Notes: generated by a model from the letters alone, not told the origin. 64,000 nucleotides of DNA from Tolypocladium sp. Sup5 PDA-1 (GCA_000750105.3 JPHH03000011.1:434001-498000); one strand, 5' to 3'; positions 40,999 through 53,442 are shown, numbered from the stretch's first letter. Translations and numbers: made by a program.

Positions 40999-43900
40999 GT
41001 CTGCTAAACTGTGATTCTACACTCTTACGGTGTAATCCGTAGAAGGGTCATATATAAATCAGACAAAAGCAAAGACGTCTCAGGTTACTATAAATACTAC
41101 GAGTATGTACTCCGTAGCCGTAGGGTGCTGTCCAGCCGTGGCGCCGCCACGCTATGCTACCTTGTATTATGCTTGCTCACTCGGACGGCATCTGGCTCCT
41201 CCTTATTTTCATGACCGCAGCCTTCCCTAGGATTGTACTACATCCGCCACTATAATCCTAACCGAACTTCTCCGGAACCGAGCACGTGCTGCACGTTTAT
41301 GCTGCTCGGTTAGTTTTCTGTCATCGTCGTCAGCCGAACTACTCAGACAGCATCCACTCGCTCCTTGTTTTGAAAACCGCAACCTTCCTTTAGGATTACG
41401 CTGCATGTGTACTCGCAGTTATAAATCAGGCCGCTATCTCCGGAAGCTAGGATGTATTGCATGCTTTTGCTACTTTATTGGTTCAGATTGCCGTCAGCCG
41501 TCAGCCAAGCTACTCGGGCGGCATCTGGCTCCTATTTTTGAAAAACCGCAACCTTCCCTCAGGGTTGTGGTGCATATGGAACCATAGTTGGGCTGAACAT
41601 GTCCAGGATATACTGCATGATTATTGTGTTACAGTCAGGGCCAGGCCCGAAGACAAGACGAAAAAGGCAGCTCTAGACATGGCCGTTTGTGGAAGGATTC
41701 TGCAATTCATTCCTTTATGCAATCCACTCACTTGCCTGGACAGTGACCTGCCTCCGCTTCTGGTGACGGAGCAGAGACTCGGACCTCTGTTGTTTGTATG
41801 TGTGTTTGCCCAGCAGTCTTGCTCTAACCCTTTATATTGCTCTATTAGTTATCAATGATTGCCGTTGGCTACCGGGTCTTGGTAGCCAATGATATATGTA
41901 CATCCACGGACTCGAAGCCATGCGTGTGCAAGAATCAACCGGACACTCAACAAAAGTCGTCCATTTTGAGTGGGCAGCGATCCCGTGCCTTTCTGCACCC
42001 CCTGGTTCCGACCTATCCGACCTGCAGTTAATACTATAAGCACGACTCTAACAGTGGCGTGGTCAAGGAGGCGGAACCGGCACATCGGCCACATACATCG
42101 TTACTGTTGTAAGGGTTACCGACAGGGGCCTAGCCAATAAACAAAAATAGTCTAGAAACGTGGCAAGAAAATATGAAGAGCAATATAGATGAAGAATGAC
42201 GAAGTTCCACGGGAAGGATTTAACAGACCTCTAGGAACTACAAAAGGCATTAGTGCTGAGGCACTACAAGATATCTAGCCTGCAAACGGCCGCAGCGTAA
42301 TAATTCAGTGGAACCCAGTACTCTTTTCCTCATCCCCCAGCACTGCGTGCATTCATAAATTCTATACGGAGTACCTCCCATTGTTCGTAAAATCTCGCCC
42401 TCGACCCCTGTTCCGCCAAGAATGCTGGAGCTGAAACTTAGAAATTGGGCGAGCTGGGTGGTAGATCGGTCGGAAGGGAGGTGCCGATGCACGCATCTTA
42501 CGACCCGTGTCCGGAGCTGACATGCCGTAGGGGACAAATTAGGTAACGGGGCTGACACAGCTATTTCCCCCTGAAGCGGAACCAATAGGCAGCAAAGCGG
42601 AGCCGTAGGTGGCTGACCTTGGGACCGAGTGAGCATCACGTCTTGCAGGTACATAGAATCCGCTAGCGGACTTGGCATCGGGCTGAAAGAGACGGGCTGA
42701 AAGAGTATTCTATTCGGGCAGTTGGGTGCCGAGACACTGCGGATAGCAGCTGGGTCTCCGGCATAAGCGGCACCTCGAGGCTCCTTCTATTGTCTGTGGG
42801 ATAACTTGGGGTCCAAAGGCTTTGCCGAAAGCAAAGCCAAGTAAAGCTTAAAAAAGTGCCAAGTCAAGAAAGTCATGGAGGATCAGTCGGCACTCCTGCC
42901 CGTTGACTATGAAGTGCCTTTTCTCCTGGCCACAGAGCTGGCTGCCCCACGTTTTGGCTTGAAGGGCAAGGGATGCAGATGCCTACCTCGGGGGCAGAAA
43001 AACTCCCGAGCTTCTATGTGTCCGGCATATCATCTAAGCTTTGGTGGCGGTGTTAACCGAGGACACCAAAAGTAGGAGAAAGCATCCAAGTTGCAACGGG
43101 CTCAGCCCGTTAAATATCCTCTGGAAGGCAGCGTCTGTAAAGCAATACTGCGTCCGGATTTTGTATGCTACCTCTTTGGAGAGTAGAGCGCTATGCCCAA
43201 CGGTTTGAGCTGATTAGAAGGGTCCGCAACAGAGTGGTTCTGATCAGCAGAGACCAGAGTAGACCGCGTTGAAGGATCTATTCCTGGTCTCCGGGCCTCC
43301 GGGGCACTGTAAGTAAAGATCGTCACTTATTTAGGGTTGCAGTCGGGGTACTTCTGCCAGGAATTCCGTGTTTGGCTACCACGTGCGTGAAAGCTTTTTA
43401 TTGATCGGACAAATCTAGGCATTTAAATTACCTTATTGTAAGATCTGATTGTACAAGTCCCGGAGGCCGGGAACCCCGAGCTGTTGGTCGATTGTAATAA
43501 CGCTGACATGAGCAAGCCAACACCGCAAAGGCCACATTATTCCGCCCCGCAAGCTCATTGCATTGGCCAGCACTGGATCGTCGGACATAAGGTAGAAGGT
43601 GCTACGACTGCAAACGTACTTCCATGCATAGCCGAAGCGCTACGCGAACCGGCGAACATCCTGGCGTGGGTCGGCGTCTTACACGGGCATTGAGAAGCCG
43701 CAGCATGCCAATGCTCATGGCCGAGGCGAGGCGGCCCTCCGGCATGGCAAGGCAGAGAGCGGCTCGAGGCAGCAGTCGTGGTTCAGCAGGGGCGAGCGTC
43801 GCCCCATGGCCGAAGCCAGCCGCCGCAGGATTGCTGACGCACGCTTGTTGCCCCTGTTGTGCAGGACTCACCCGATACACTCGTACGGGTAAGTAGACCG

Positions 43901-44392
43901 ATGCATGCTCCGGCTCCGACTCGAAAACGTCGGCGAGCCTGGAACGCGGGCAGTGTGCAGTCCAGTGATGTACCAAAGTCTGAGCCCCCGTGGGTGGACA
44001 TTACTTACCGCGCACATGCCTAGAATGAACACCGGCATTACGCAATTTACTCGTACAGCCACATGATATCATCACCCAATGTCAACCTACTTAATTGAGC
44101 CAACCCCTACGCATGTCAGCGGGAGGGTGTGTTCGCCATCTGTAGCCAAGGCTATATCATGCATGCAGCAGGTTTGTCTCGATCCTTTAATTCGGAACTA
44201 GGAGCGGCACGGCACGTTGCATACACGGTATGTACTGACACGCTGACGGTAATAGAGTTGATGGCAGACAAATACTAAGTCGCGAATCAGAGCAAGCCCC
44301 ACAAACACGGACAGCCGGATTCCATCGTGAGGCGGTTTTACTGTCGAGGACGGGCTTTGAGATACGCCGCGAAGTGCCTGCGTTTGCTGGTC
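40999..44392. other. 3.4 kb spacer upstream of the Pls-type gene
   Basis: Promoter side of the synthetase gene (minus) and of the BPL_N gene (plus). It contains a threefold tandem repeat at 41170-41650 and TACGGAGTA-type motifs near 41098-41125 and 42363-42375. AT content is higher than in the genes. Short frames at 42250-42678 and 42875-43075 have no motif. Nothing else recognised. Confidence 0.45.
41170..41650. repeat. imperfect tandem repeat, unit about 165 bp, three copies
   Basis: A block around accgcaaccttcc(ct) recurs at 41214, 41376 and 41545 (spacing 162 and 169 bp). Each copy is preceded by a gg(a/c)ggcatctggctcct-like block and followed by a tactgcatg-like block and, in copies 1 and 2, by ggtt.g.tt.c.gtc...cgtcagcc. 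The array starts about 170 bp upstream of the synthetase start codon. Confidence 0.75.
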
Positions 44393-45618
44393 ATGGCTCT
44401 GGGTGTTGCCTCCGCAGCGGCCGCTGCTACCGCTTCCGCGACCGCTTCGCCATCGCCTATGAGTCGACCACGGGCCCTCGTGTATCGCGGTCCAGCATCC
44501 GGCGAAGGGTTAGCCGAGGCCGTCGCACAGCTACTCGAGTCGTCCCCCCGGAATTTCGAGGTGCGATATGCAGGACCAGGCGAGGCCACCCATGTGTCGT
44601 CGGAGAGCTTGCGCGCTGTGGAAGTGTATGCCCAGCCGGGAGGCCCAGGTACGTGAACCTCCTTTTCGACATACGCGAGTGTACTCCATCTTCACAATAC
44701 CTGCGGTTCGACGGAATGATGGTGATGGAGATTGCTCTGGTTTGTTTTGCTCGTTCGCTGGTTTCTCCGCAGAGTTCGAGACATAGATGGACCCAGTCTC
44801 TCTTGCTCGTTCCAACAACAATGCAATGCACACGCGAGGGCAATTCTTCTTTAAACTGAAGCAAGGCTAACATCAAACGCGCCGACTCGCGTCACAGACC
44901 TTGAAGACGCCTGGGCCGAGACAAAGGCCTACGCACCCTTCATCCGCGATTTTGTCTCCCGCGGAGGCCGCTACGTAGGGTTCTGCCTCGGCGCCTATCT
45001 AGCCGGCCATACGCCAGGCTTCGGACTGCTTCCCCCCGGGGCGGACACGGACGCCGAGAACGAACAGGAGGGAGCGCAGGTTACTACCGATGAGGATACC
45101 ATTATACAGGTGGACTGGACGTATATGGCAGGGACCAAGGCCGGGCAGACCGCTAAGAATCAGTGGGTGTTCTTCCAGGAAGGGGCTGTTATTCAAGGCC
45201 TGGAGGAGAGTGAAACTTCATTCGTCCTGGGCCGATATTCGAAAAGCGGTGGTGTAGCCGCCTCGTTGACCAAGTATGGTGATGGCTGGGTCGGCCTTAT
45301 AGGGCCTCACCCCGAAGCCACCCAAGAATGGTGTAAGTAGTCACCCCAGAACGCTCGCCTACAACTACCCTCGTCCTACCACGCAAACATACAGTGGCTA
45401 ACTCGGGGCTATCCCACCTAGTCTCCGCTTACAGCATCGACAGCCCCCATGGCTTGCGGTTCGAGATTGGGCACGACTTGATCGAGGCCACCATGGCAGG
45501 TGGCCGAAACGCGACCAGTAAAGCAAAAACGAGTGATGCCGCGCCGGCGAGTACAAGCACGAGCGGTACTAGCAGGTTGCGAAACCCGCTGGGCCGGCTT
45601 ATCGGATCTTTCCGTTAG
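44393..45618 (+). CDS. BPL_N-domain protein (biotin-protein-ligase N-terminal, glutamine-amidotransferase-like fold)
   Basis: Three exons: 44393-44648, 44898-45332 and 45395-45618, giving 304 residues from this Met; another Met at 44459 is equally possible. Family blocks are RALVYRGPASGEGLAEAVAQ, VEVYAQPGGPDLEDAWAE (joined across intron 1), FVSRGGRYVGFCLGAYLAG with the nucleophile-elbow-like GFCLGAY, and VGLIGPHPEATQEWL (joined across intron 2). BPL_N is a class I amidotransferase-like domain found fused to fungal biotin ligase; here it stands alone with no ligase catalytic domain. Stand-alone copies are common in fungi and their activity is not established. An Ala-rich N-terminus could be a weak signal peptide. 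Intron 1 is long (249 nt). The Ser/Thr-rich tail ends LGRLIGSFR. Confidence 0.82.
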
Positions 45619-47460
45619 ACTTGGTCTAATGGTAGCCAATTCAGGACATTTTAGCGAAATAGACGAAAGTTACTCCGTACCCGGTGTAGACATTAGGACG
45701 GGACAAGATTAAGTAGCTTAGTTACCGCCCAAGCCCCTAGAGCTCTGTGAGCCAACACTTTGGTAGCCGTCCTCGGCAGCAACGTTATGAACCTGATCGC
45801 GTCGAATCGACGACACCGTGCTTCGACTATGTCGTAAAGGAAGGAAGTCGCAACGGAGGTCCGAGTCACCGCCAAAACCCCTCGGCAGACTGCATAGCCC
45901 CAACCATAGGGAATATATGAGTTGAATGTCGTGTGCCGAAGGAAGTTAAGGTCTCCCTGCGCTGAACAGTTTGGTGGCTCGATAAGCTCGCGTGGTATGG
46001 GGCCGACAGTCGGCCGCTCGACGGAATGCGCCATTAATTCCGGGAGTTTGGTACTTCGTAATAATTAAAGCGGAAAATTGCTAGAGTACAGTTAACACCT
46101 GGCGAAGAAAAGGTGCATTGGGAGGAATACGTGAAGCCCCCCGCTTACTAGCCCTAATGCCATGAGCCTGTACGAGTTGTGCAACTACTAGGTAAGGTAC
46201 TCATGTGACGAACAATATGGAGCCTAATTCCAGGGATCAGAGCCGCCGACGCCGTTGGCAAGGGCAGCACAGAACGGGCATGGAAGGGTGGTAAACACTG
46301 CGAAAGGCATCGATCCGAATTGCAGAGACGAACACCATCACAGGCCTTTGTAATTCGCGGCAGCGAATGGCCACAACGAAGGAGTCGAGCGACTACTTCA
46401 TTCCGGGAGCGGACGCGGATTTCGCCAGCCGCATTGTGCTGAGGTCGCTCAACAGATCTTCCGAGTCTTGAGACGACCTTGTACTGATCGTGTGGATACG
46501 ATGGCAGTAGCTAATAAGACAACATGGCATACTCGTGCTTGTACTTGGGTGCTTTTGATATACATAATCACTACAAGCGGTAAGGATAAGCTACAGCAAT
46601 TAACGACGCCGAAACGCGTGGATGTCTTTTTTTTATTATATTTCTTTTCGAGTAGCAGTGTTGGGTAATATATTGATGCTAGCAGGAGCATGTATGGATT
46701 GTTAATTTCAATGTTGCTGATGGATTATATTTTGGGGTTGTATACAGTCGGAAGCTGCCCACAGATGCCCCGGAAGGGGAGATGTAAGACGGGCATGAAG
46801 TTGTAAAAGACAAGAATCGTACACCGGCATCTTTGCGGGATGTATACTTACCGTCTCATTCTCTTATGAATATCTGCATGTCTCCAGCCGCTTGGTTCTT
46901 TATGGAGTCAAGATGGAAATAAGCGTTCAAGATACACGTCGTTCTACAATGCTTTCAACACTATTCGTTTTGTCAGTCGAACTGCAAATGGCACTTTCAC
47001 CCGTCCTTCTGCTAGGTATCTATCCCTTGGTGGGCCGAGACATTCCGGACAGATCGCTCGCACACGCAACAAGCAGTTAGCAGGAAGTTGGAACTAGCCA
47101 CTTTCTGCAGAGAAGACTGATGAATGCCGACAAGCTCCAAACTGATCGCCTTCGTGGGCTCCCAGTTCAGCGCGTTGCTGTTCAACTGTGCCTATTCGTG
47201 AGATGAATGCCCTGTTGGTACTTCGTAGCCTGAGGTTGGTTGGGTTGTTTGCGTAATCGAGGCTATGCCCAATCCCCAATTGGGCAATCTGCATCCGGTC
47301 CACCCAGGAAAGCTGCAATGAGTCTTTCGCCGGTATGGCTCATTCGTGCTGCGCCTTTATGGTATGCTATAGTAATCCTTCCACTGCAACCTTGGATCCA
47401 ATTATAAATAGCGGCCGTTTCCCTCGATTTATGTAGAAGGCAACCAACACAAACACAGCT
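45619..47460. other. 1.8 kb intergenic region
   Basis: Between two plus-strand genes. Frames are short and without motifs. One TACTCCGTACC motif is at 45669-45680. The last 60 nt contain the TATA box listed separately. Nothing else seen. Confidence 0.5.
47403..47410 (+). promoter_or_regulatory. TATA box for the beta-lactamase-fold gene
   Basis: tataaata lies 51-58 nt upstream of the ATG at 47461, with a short leader (ccaaccaacacaaacacagct) between. It is a good match to a core promoter in position and sequence. Confidence 0.5.
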
Positions 47461-49109
47461 ATGGATCTTTTTCGCTCCCCCAAGTTCTCCTCTCGCGTCG
47501 AGGAGCTCATAGAGCAACACCATGTGCCAGGCATCGCCATTGCAATCGTGCAGAACGAGACCATAGCCTCGGCAGGCTTTGGGAAAGCCTCGCTGGACCC
47601 GCCAAAGCCGTGTACCGCTGACACGCTCTTCGACATTGCGTCTGTGTCAAAGTCGCTCATGGCTGCATCTGTCGGCTTGCTGGTCGATGACGACGACAAG
47701 TACCCGCACGTTCAGTATGACGCGGTCATGTCAAAACTGTTGCCCGGAGACTTCGTGATGCCCGGAGAAGGGTACACAGAAGGTGTGACTGTTGAGGATA
47801 TTCTCAGTCACAGAACGGGGATGCCATCGTAAATGCATCTCACTCCCTGAAATTGAGCCGTCTCTGACACGTTCGCTGCAGCCACGACAACTCATACATG
47901 GGGCCCGACGCCGCACAGCCAGATGATGCGCGATCCGTGACGCGAAACCTGCGAAACCTGCCGGTTGCAGCGCCGATTCGGTCCAAGTACATGTATTGCA
48001 ACATGATGTACACCGTGGCGACGCATCTCGTGGAGCACATGAGCGGACTCAACTTCTCCGACTTTCTCCATGAACATTTCTTCCAGCCACTCGGCATGGA
48101 ATCGACCAACCTCCAGCCAGAACTCGCTCGGGCTAAAGGGCTAGGAGATCGCATCGCCACTGGATACCATTGGGACGAAGACGCCGAAAAGTACCTGGGA
48201 TTCCAAACCCCCGACGCTCCTGAAGCCCAAGGCGCAGGCTCAATCATCACCAGTGTGAACGACTACGTGAAATGGGTCAAGGCGATGATGAACCAAGAGG
48301 GCCCGATTACTCAAGACGTGTACCAGGGGCTCATAAAATCACGGACACTGCAGAACCCAGACTACGAAAAGCTACCCCCGTACACGTCTCCAGCACTCTA
48401 CGCTGCTGGATTGGAAGTGTATCATTACCGTGGCCATATGGTTGTCACTCACGACGGGGGGATACCAGGCATCGGCACACGCCACTTTTTCCTTCCGGAG
48501 GCCAAGTTTGGCGGTGCCATCTTTGGAAATGCTGGTGGATGCGGCGAAGTTACCGCTATTTTGGCGCAAGAGCTGATTGACGAGGTTCTGAAGGTCCCTG
48601 AAGATGAAAGACCCGATTGGAACAAAATCGAATCTGAGAGATGCTCGGACGCCAACGACAAGGAGAAGGAAGAAAAGGAACGGCAAAAGCTCTGCCCTGG
48701 CATCAAAGAATCAGAACCACAGAAGACGCCGCTCAGCGCTTATGCTGGAGAGTACTGGAATTCGGGGTACCATGGCATGACTGTCCAGATCAAGGACGAA
48801 CAGCTTTACATCGACGCTCCGGACCGCTCCATGGGATTTACACTCACCTTTGACCATGTATGCGAGCAAACAAAGTATATCGTCCACCTGAGCGACAAGT
48901 TTGAGGGTGGCGATATTCCGTTTAGGGGAGAATTCAGACTCGAGAATGACAAGGCTGTCAGGATGGGTCTGCATCTGGAGGAAGACGTGGAAGAATACAT
49001 TTGGTTCGATAGAGTGCAAGGAAAAGGCTCAAAAGATGATCGGAACCCTGAGAAATTGGGCCCCGAGGCTCTGCAGGGTAATTTCCAGGCACCGGTTGTG
49101 ATCAGGTAG
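47461..49109 (+). CDS. beta-lactamase-fold serine hydrolase with C-terminal DUF3471-like domain
   Basis: Two exons, 47461-47828 and 47882-49109 (intron 53 nt, gtaaat...ctgcag), giving 531 residues. The three class C hallmarks are present: Ser61-Val-Ser-Lys64 (SxxK), Tyr161-Cys-Asn163 (YxN) and His313-Asp-Gly (HxG, in place of KTG). The exon junction restores GMPSHDNSYMG. Residues from about 415 on form a beta-rich domain (LSAYAGEYWNSGYHGMTVQI, LYIDAPDRSMGFTLTF), as in fungal penicillin-binding-protein-like hydrolases with DUF3471. No signal peptide, so probably intracellular. The substrate is unknown: esters, lactones or peptides are possible. It is only distantly similar to the hydrolase at 3302-4678 and not a recent duplicate. 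Confidence 0.9.
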
Positions 49110-49299
49110 TTAAAATAGGCGGACTGACGAGATTGATCGCTGAACATACACGCCGGAGCCATCAATCAGAGGACACTGGTTCAGAAGCATTGGTCTTGAT
49201 GTGTAGAGCTAAACAAATTGTGTGTTGTGAACGAAGAGTCCACTCTAAAGTTTCTCCTAATGGCTACATGTTTAGAGCCCGGAGTTGAACGCCTTAACT

Positions 49300-50091
49300 T
49301 TAGGATTGCTGGCCAAGGACGGCTTCCACGGAAACCTCCTCCAAGATGGTATCGGAGATGACATGAACACTCTCCCCCTCGACATCCTCAACCCAAGTTT
49401 CGAAGCTAGATGCAACCTGTTCGTCGTTGTCCAGTTCGCGGGTATAATTTGACGGCGTTTCGACAGCATCGATGGAGCCCAGGATCATGCCGGAGCTGGT
49501 CCTGTAGAATTTGAACATTGGCTTCTCGCTGCGCCTCTTAAGCTGCTTGTCCTGAACCTGGAACCCGTCGTTCTTGCAAGGCTGGTTGGCGCAGTACTTG
49601 ACGCCCGAGGCCCCGGGGTTGCCAAAGTTGATCTTGAGGCTGTGGGTCTTGAGGCCCTGCTTCTTCCACCGGCCGTAGGCGGTCTTGAGGGCCTGGCCTT
49701 GCCTGGAATTCTCAGACCGGGGCACGCAGCGAGAGACTTGGTGTCCATTGGGGAACGTGCTCTCCTTTGTGGAGGCGAACGGGTACTCATCACAGGAGAT
49801 GTACACACCACCACGGTGGCCCACGCCGGTTCGCTTGGCGCCGCACTTATTGCCGCTTCTCTGGCAGCCGGCGGAAGCACGACGTTTGTCTTGTGTGGAC
49901 TTGTCGGGGTTGTCCCAGGTCAGAGTCTGCGGGAATACTGGGCTCGCACAGCGAACGGCCCAGCACATGTTGCTGCAGACTTCCGGCATCTTGTTGCACA
50001 GGAAGGTGACATCAGGGGGGGCGGCCAAAGCATGAGGGGCCATGGCCATCCAGGCAAGGCCTGTGAACAGGAAGAGAGCTTTGCTATACAT
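49300..50091 (-). CDS. secreted deoxyribonuclease, NucA/NucB family
   Basis: Single exon, 263 residues. A signal peptide (MYSKALFLFTGLAWMAMAPH then ALA) is cleaved before APPDVTF. The mature protein is Cys-rich at the start (LCNKMPEVCSNMCWAVRC), consistent with disulphides. The NucA/NucB signature CDEYPFAST is at residues 100-108, preceded by GHRGGVYIS and followed by RCVPRSENSRQGQAL; its acidic pair is expected to bind the catalytic metal. Bacillus NucA/NucB degrade extracellular DNA. Fungal members are secreted and their roles are mostly undescribed. An acidic C-terminal extension (ELDNDEQVASSFETWVEDVEG) is outside the core. A TATA-like element precedes the start by about 100 nt. Confidence 0.85.
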   Translation of the reverse strand: MYSKALFLFTGLAWMAMAPHALAAPPDVTFLCNKMPEVCSNMCWAVRCASPVFPQTLTWDNPDKSTQDKRRASAGCQRSGNKCGAKRTGVGHRGGVYISCDEYPFASTKESTFPNGHQVSRCVPRSENSRQGQALKTAYGRWKKQGLKTHSLKINFGNPGASGVKYCANQPCKNDGFQVQDKQLKRRSEKPMFKFYRTSSGMILGSIDAVETPSNYTRELDNDEQVASSFETWVEDVEGESVHVISDTILEEVSVEAVLGQQS

Positions 50092-51082
50092 GATGAAGTA
50101 TTTGTCTTGATGCTAAGGCAAGAACGATGACTTTGTGATTGTCTTGAGCAAGTCTGTGTAGTTTCTTTGCTCATGGGCTTAAGCACCAGCCTTATATACT
50201 TATGTAGCCGGCTCACCGAAGATGCATGGTCTCTAAGGCTTTCACCAGGGTAGAAGTCATACGACAACGTAGCTGAAAACCTGAAAGGCTCCTTATCGCC
50301 AAGATCTCCATCTCAGCCATAGGCACACGCCTGAGCAGCGTATGGATCCAGGATTACTGATTATTGGTTTGCGCTTCTGCTGTGCCGTCTGACTGCCCGA
50401 ACGAGCAGGAGCAGCAGGATTTCCTGTTACTTGACACTCCGATGAGTAGGTGCTGGCAGTGAAACCTCGTTGTCGATTGGTCGATGCCTGATGCCGGATG
50501 CAGCTTACAGTGGCACATAGCTGACATTCAAAGTCAGACCGCATACTCACGAGTCACGACAGGTTGAGAGCATCTGATAAAACGATTCAAGTCTCCATCG
50601 GCAAGGACAAGCATCTGCATGCCCACCTTCGGGTGCGGCTGATGTAGCATTCCAAAAGTACTTTGTACAACACGGGGACAGGGCGTGAACCAGTAAAGCC
50701 GAGTTTGGTGCTGCAGCAGCGGCATTGTCTGGCTCTTTGCTGTCAGATGTGAAGTCGGGTATACCGTACGGGCAGGATCACGATCTGCAGCTTACGTACG
50801 CTCAGCCAACAAGACTACTACCATGCTGGGCCAGCAAGCTGACAAACGGGCTGTACGTTGAATGCCTGTTGCTCACGCACTGATAGAGGTGTGCAGGTTC
50901 TCAGAGCTGCGTTTCGGGCTCGGGCCAGGAGGGGGTCGCGGCCTGAGGAGCAGCGAGTGTCGTCACCACGCGCGCCCGCCCCTTGCAATTTTCCCCTCCA
51001 ACAATTGCAAAACATATCTTCGAGCCCGCTCAACAAGCAAGCAAACAGCAGAGCAAAAGTTTGCTCACCTTGATTCTTCATC
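50092..51082. other. divergent intergenic region
   Basis: Promoter region shared by the DNase gene (minus) and the hypothetical gene at 51083 (plus). A TATA-like element is at 50191-50198. The last 100 nt are rich in C and A and look like leader. No gene recognised. Confidence 0.5.
50191..50198 (-). promoter_or_regulatory. TATA box for the NucA/NucB-type gene
   Basis: tatataag on the minus strand lies about 100 nt upstream of the ATG at 50091. Position and sequence suit a core promoter; the transcription start is not known. Confidence 0.45.
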
Positions 51083-51910
51083 ATGTCCGACTCGGAGCCA
51101 GAGGGCGACAAATTCAAGGTATATCTCACTGCCGACATCGACAGAGACGTGGTCGTCGCAGCCCTCTACAAAGATGTCGACGAAGAATCCGTGGCCGAAG
51201 AGACGTTCGTCTTCGAGAGCCTCCACGGGCACACAACGCAGCAAGTGGTCCAGCACCACAGAGACAGCGGCAGCAAGGAGGAAGACGTCCATCCCAAGAT
51301 GTTCCTCGTCTTCGACAGCGACGACCTCGAGGAGCGAGGCGCCATGTTCGTCAGCCTGGACGAGTATCACGGATTTGATGATGCTGTGAGATTGATGGCG
51401 GATGACGCAAACATGAGCATCTGCTCGCTGAGCATCGCAAATGACGACTGGCACACGCTGCGGGAAGATCTCCCAGATGAGAAAACCGAGACTGCGCCCG
51501 TCGACTGGTTCGCGCTTTACAACCTTCTCCCCGACGACCAGCAGAGCCGGTTCGACGATGCGGCCCTGAAAATGAATCTCGGCATCCAGGAGGTGGGCAT
51601 CGGCGAGCCGGGAGAAGACCTCAACATGGACGGATTGAGAAAGATTTATCGAGACGTGCGCCCCGACAGCCGAGACGTCAACCGGATCCGCGACGAACAC
51701 GCTGCATTTGCAGACGAGAATGGGTTGGACGCGGATAGATTCGCAGTGGTTGATGGACAGTACGACGACGACGGCGCTCTCATTGTCCAGGCCCAGCCAA
51801 ATCAGGATTCCTTCCGCTGCAGGGGCGAGGTGGCTGGGGAGATTCTGCGCTGGATCTTCGTCAACTTTATGACCTGGAACGAGGCCAAGGAATTCGCTGG
51901 CAGGCAGTAA
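51083..51910 (+). CDS. hypothetical acidic cytosolic protein, 275 residues
   Basis: Single exon, not recognised. The chain is rich in Asp and Glu and lacks a signal peptide and membrane segments. The first 130 residues alternate beta-like and helical patterns (KFKVYLTADIDRDVVVAALY, KMFLVFDSDDLEERGAMFVS, MSICSLSIANDDWHTLRED), as in a small alpha/beta domain. The second half is helical (VDWFALYNLLPDDQQSRFDD, GEILRWIFVNFMTWNEAKEF). The start follows a leader of 'ttgattcttcatc' and is the first Met in frame. The regular codon pattern and lack of stops favour a real gene. No context links it to the flanking nucleases apart from proximity. Confidence 0.7.
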   Translation: MSDSEPEGDKFKVYLTADIDRDVVVAALYKDVDEESVAEETFVFESLHGHTTQQVVQHHRDSGSKEEDVHPKMFLVFDSDDLEERGAMFVSLDEYHGFDDAVRLMADDANMSICSLSIANDDWHTLREDLPDEKTETAPVDWFALYNLLPDDQQSRFDDAALKMNLGIQEVGIGEPGEDLNMDGLRKIYRDVRPDSRDVNRIRDEHAAFADENGLDADRFAVVDGQYDDDGALIVQAQPNQDSFRCRGEVAGEILRWIFVNFMTWNEAKEFAGRQ

Positions 51911-53442
51911 AATTGACTGGGCAATGCGCAACGGTCTTACCGTCGTGTAAGTGGCCCGGCGAACGAAGCTCGACTCGCAAAAGCACACCCAGTCCGCTGC
52001 ATGCCACCCACGCACCTCAAATTGCAGTGAGCCGAGCTGAAGTTGAACCCAGCAGACGCTGACTTCTCCAAGTCCAGGCCGGCCTCTCTCCAACAAGTTG
52101 CCACATGTTGAAGCAAGCAACGGCTAGCGCTCCTGGGCCAGCCGGGGTCCTCGGCATAAGCAACAGAGACGAACTCTAGCGTGTCTCCAGCCTGTATTTG
52201 CAGCTACCTAGCTACATAGCTTTCAATGGCTCGGTAGCAGGATTGTTCTTCTCAATTATGTAACATCTCACCTGATCACAGATTGCCCGCTGGCCTCGGT
52301 ATTTCTTCAGGATAGCTCCGAGTCCCGCGCCTCAAACTCGCCACGGCCAGCCAATGGCTGTTCAAGCTGCGCCGTCGTGAGAGCCATACAGGTACGGGAC
52401 TGTGCAGAATGGATGCAAAAGTCCGAAAGGGAAGGTAAACCAGTGTCTATTGCTGCAATAGCCATCAATCTCAGCTGTCAGGCCGCAGTAAATGCCTCAG
52501 ATTGGCCTGCGCCCTGGGCTGTCAAGAGCTGCGTCTGCTCCTTGACCAACATAAGCTCGCGACAAGGTGGAAGGCGAGCGGTGAGGCGTACCTAACCAAG
52601 TTGGCGTCCGTAGCACACTGCGAGACAAAAGAGGCATGTTATTACGCCGTACAAAGTACGTTGAGCGGGAGTGGAGGGTCGCGTGTTTTGGGTTGTTGGT
52701 CCGATAGTACTATCACTCCTCACCCGGATCAGGAGGCACTCGAGATTGGCCAAGCTACCGACAAACTCCGGCGAGATGCGCTTCTGTAGCTCTGCTTACG
52801 GCTTATCTGGTTGGATAGCGGACTTTTGATCAAGGCTCGGACGAGAATAAGATGCTAGCTTCGGGCCAAAGAGGAGGCTAGAGCTGAAGAGGAACTTCGG
52901 AGTCGCCCGCCTCCAACCCCAGACGGCACTCAGATCCGCTCTGGCGCGTCCCGGATTGGCGCCGATCTCTCAGGGACCAGCCAGTGCAGCCACTAAGACG
53001 CCGGTCTAAGGCCACGACCTTCCAAGATGCGCAACGTGAGCCGGTCCCCACCGTCTCACATGGTGGTGATAAGGCGTCTTGAGTGGTGGGCGTTCGGCGG
53101 TATCACGGGAGTCGACGGCCGGTGGGAGCGCGAGCTTGAGGGCCTGGCACTGACAAGCTGCGGGCGCCAGGGATCGTCGGCACGCTTCTGTTCACAGGTT
53201 CGGTGTCTCTGAGCTTGTGTGTTCCTCCATTTCAGCTCAGCTCTTGGGGTTGCAACCTTGCTTGAGTCTGGGCACACAGGTCTTACTAGTAGTAGTTCGG
53301 TTCAGCGCATACTTAAACTCTCACGGACCCTCCCTGTTCTTGCTGTTTCTTGTCTCGTTTGTCCAGCAGGCAGTCCTGTCAATACCTCCATTTCCACTTA
53401 TAACATCCAATAAATCAGCCAGCAACTCTCCAGCCAGTCAAG
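51911..53442. other. 1.5 kb intergenic region
   Basis: Two overlapping short frames (52377-52595 and 52502-52789) have no motif and are probably fortuitous. The 150 nt before 53443 are C/T-rich with 'agcgcatacttaaactctc', consistent with the promoter and leader of the RNase gene. Confidence 0.5.
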
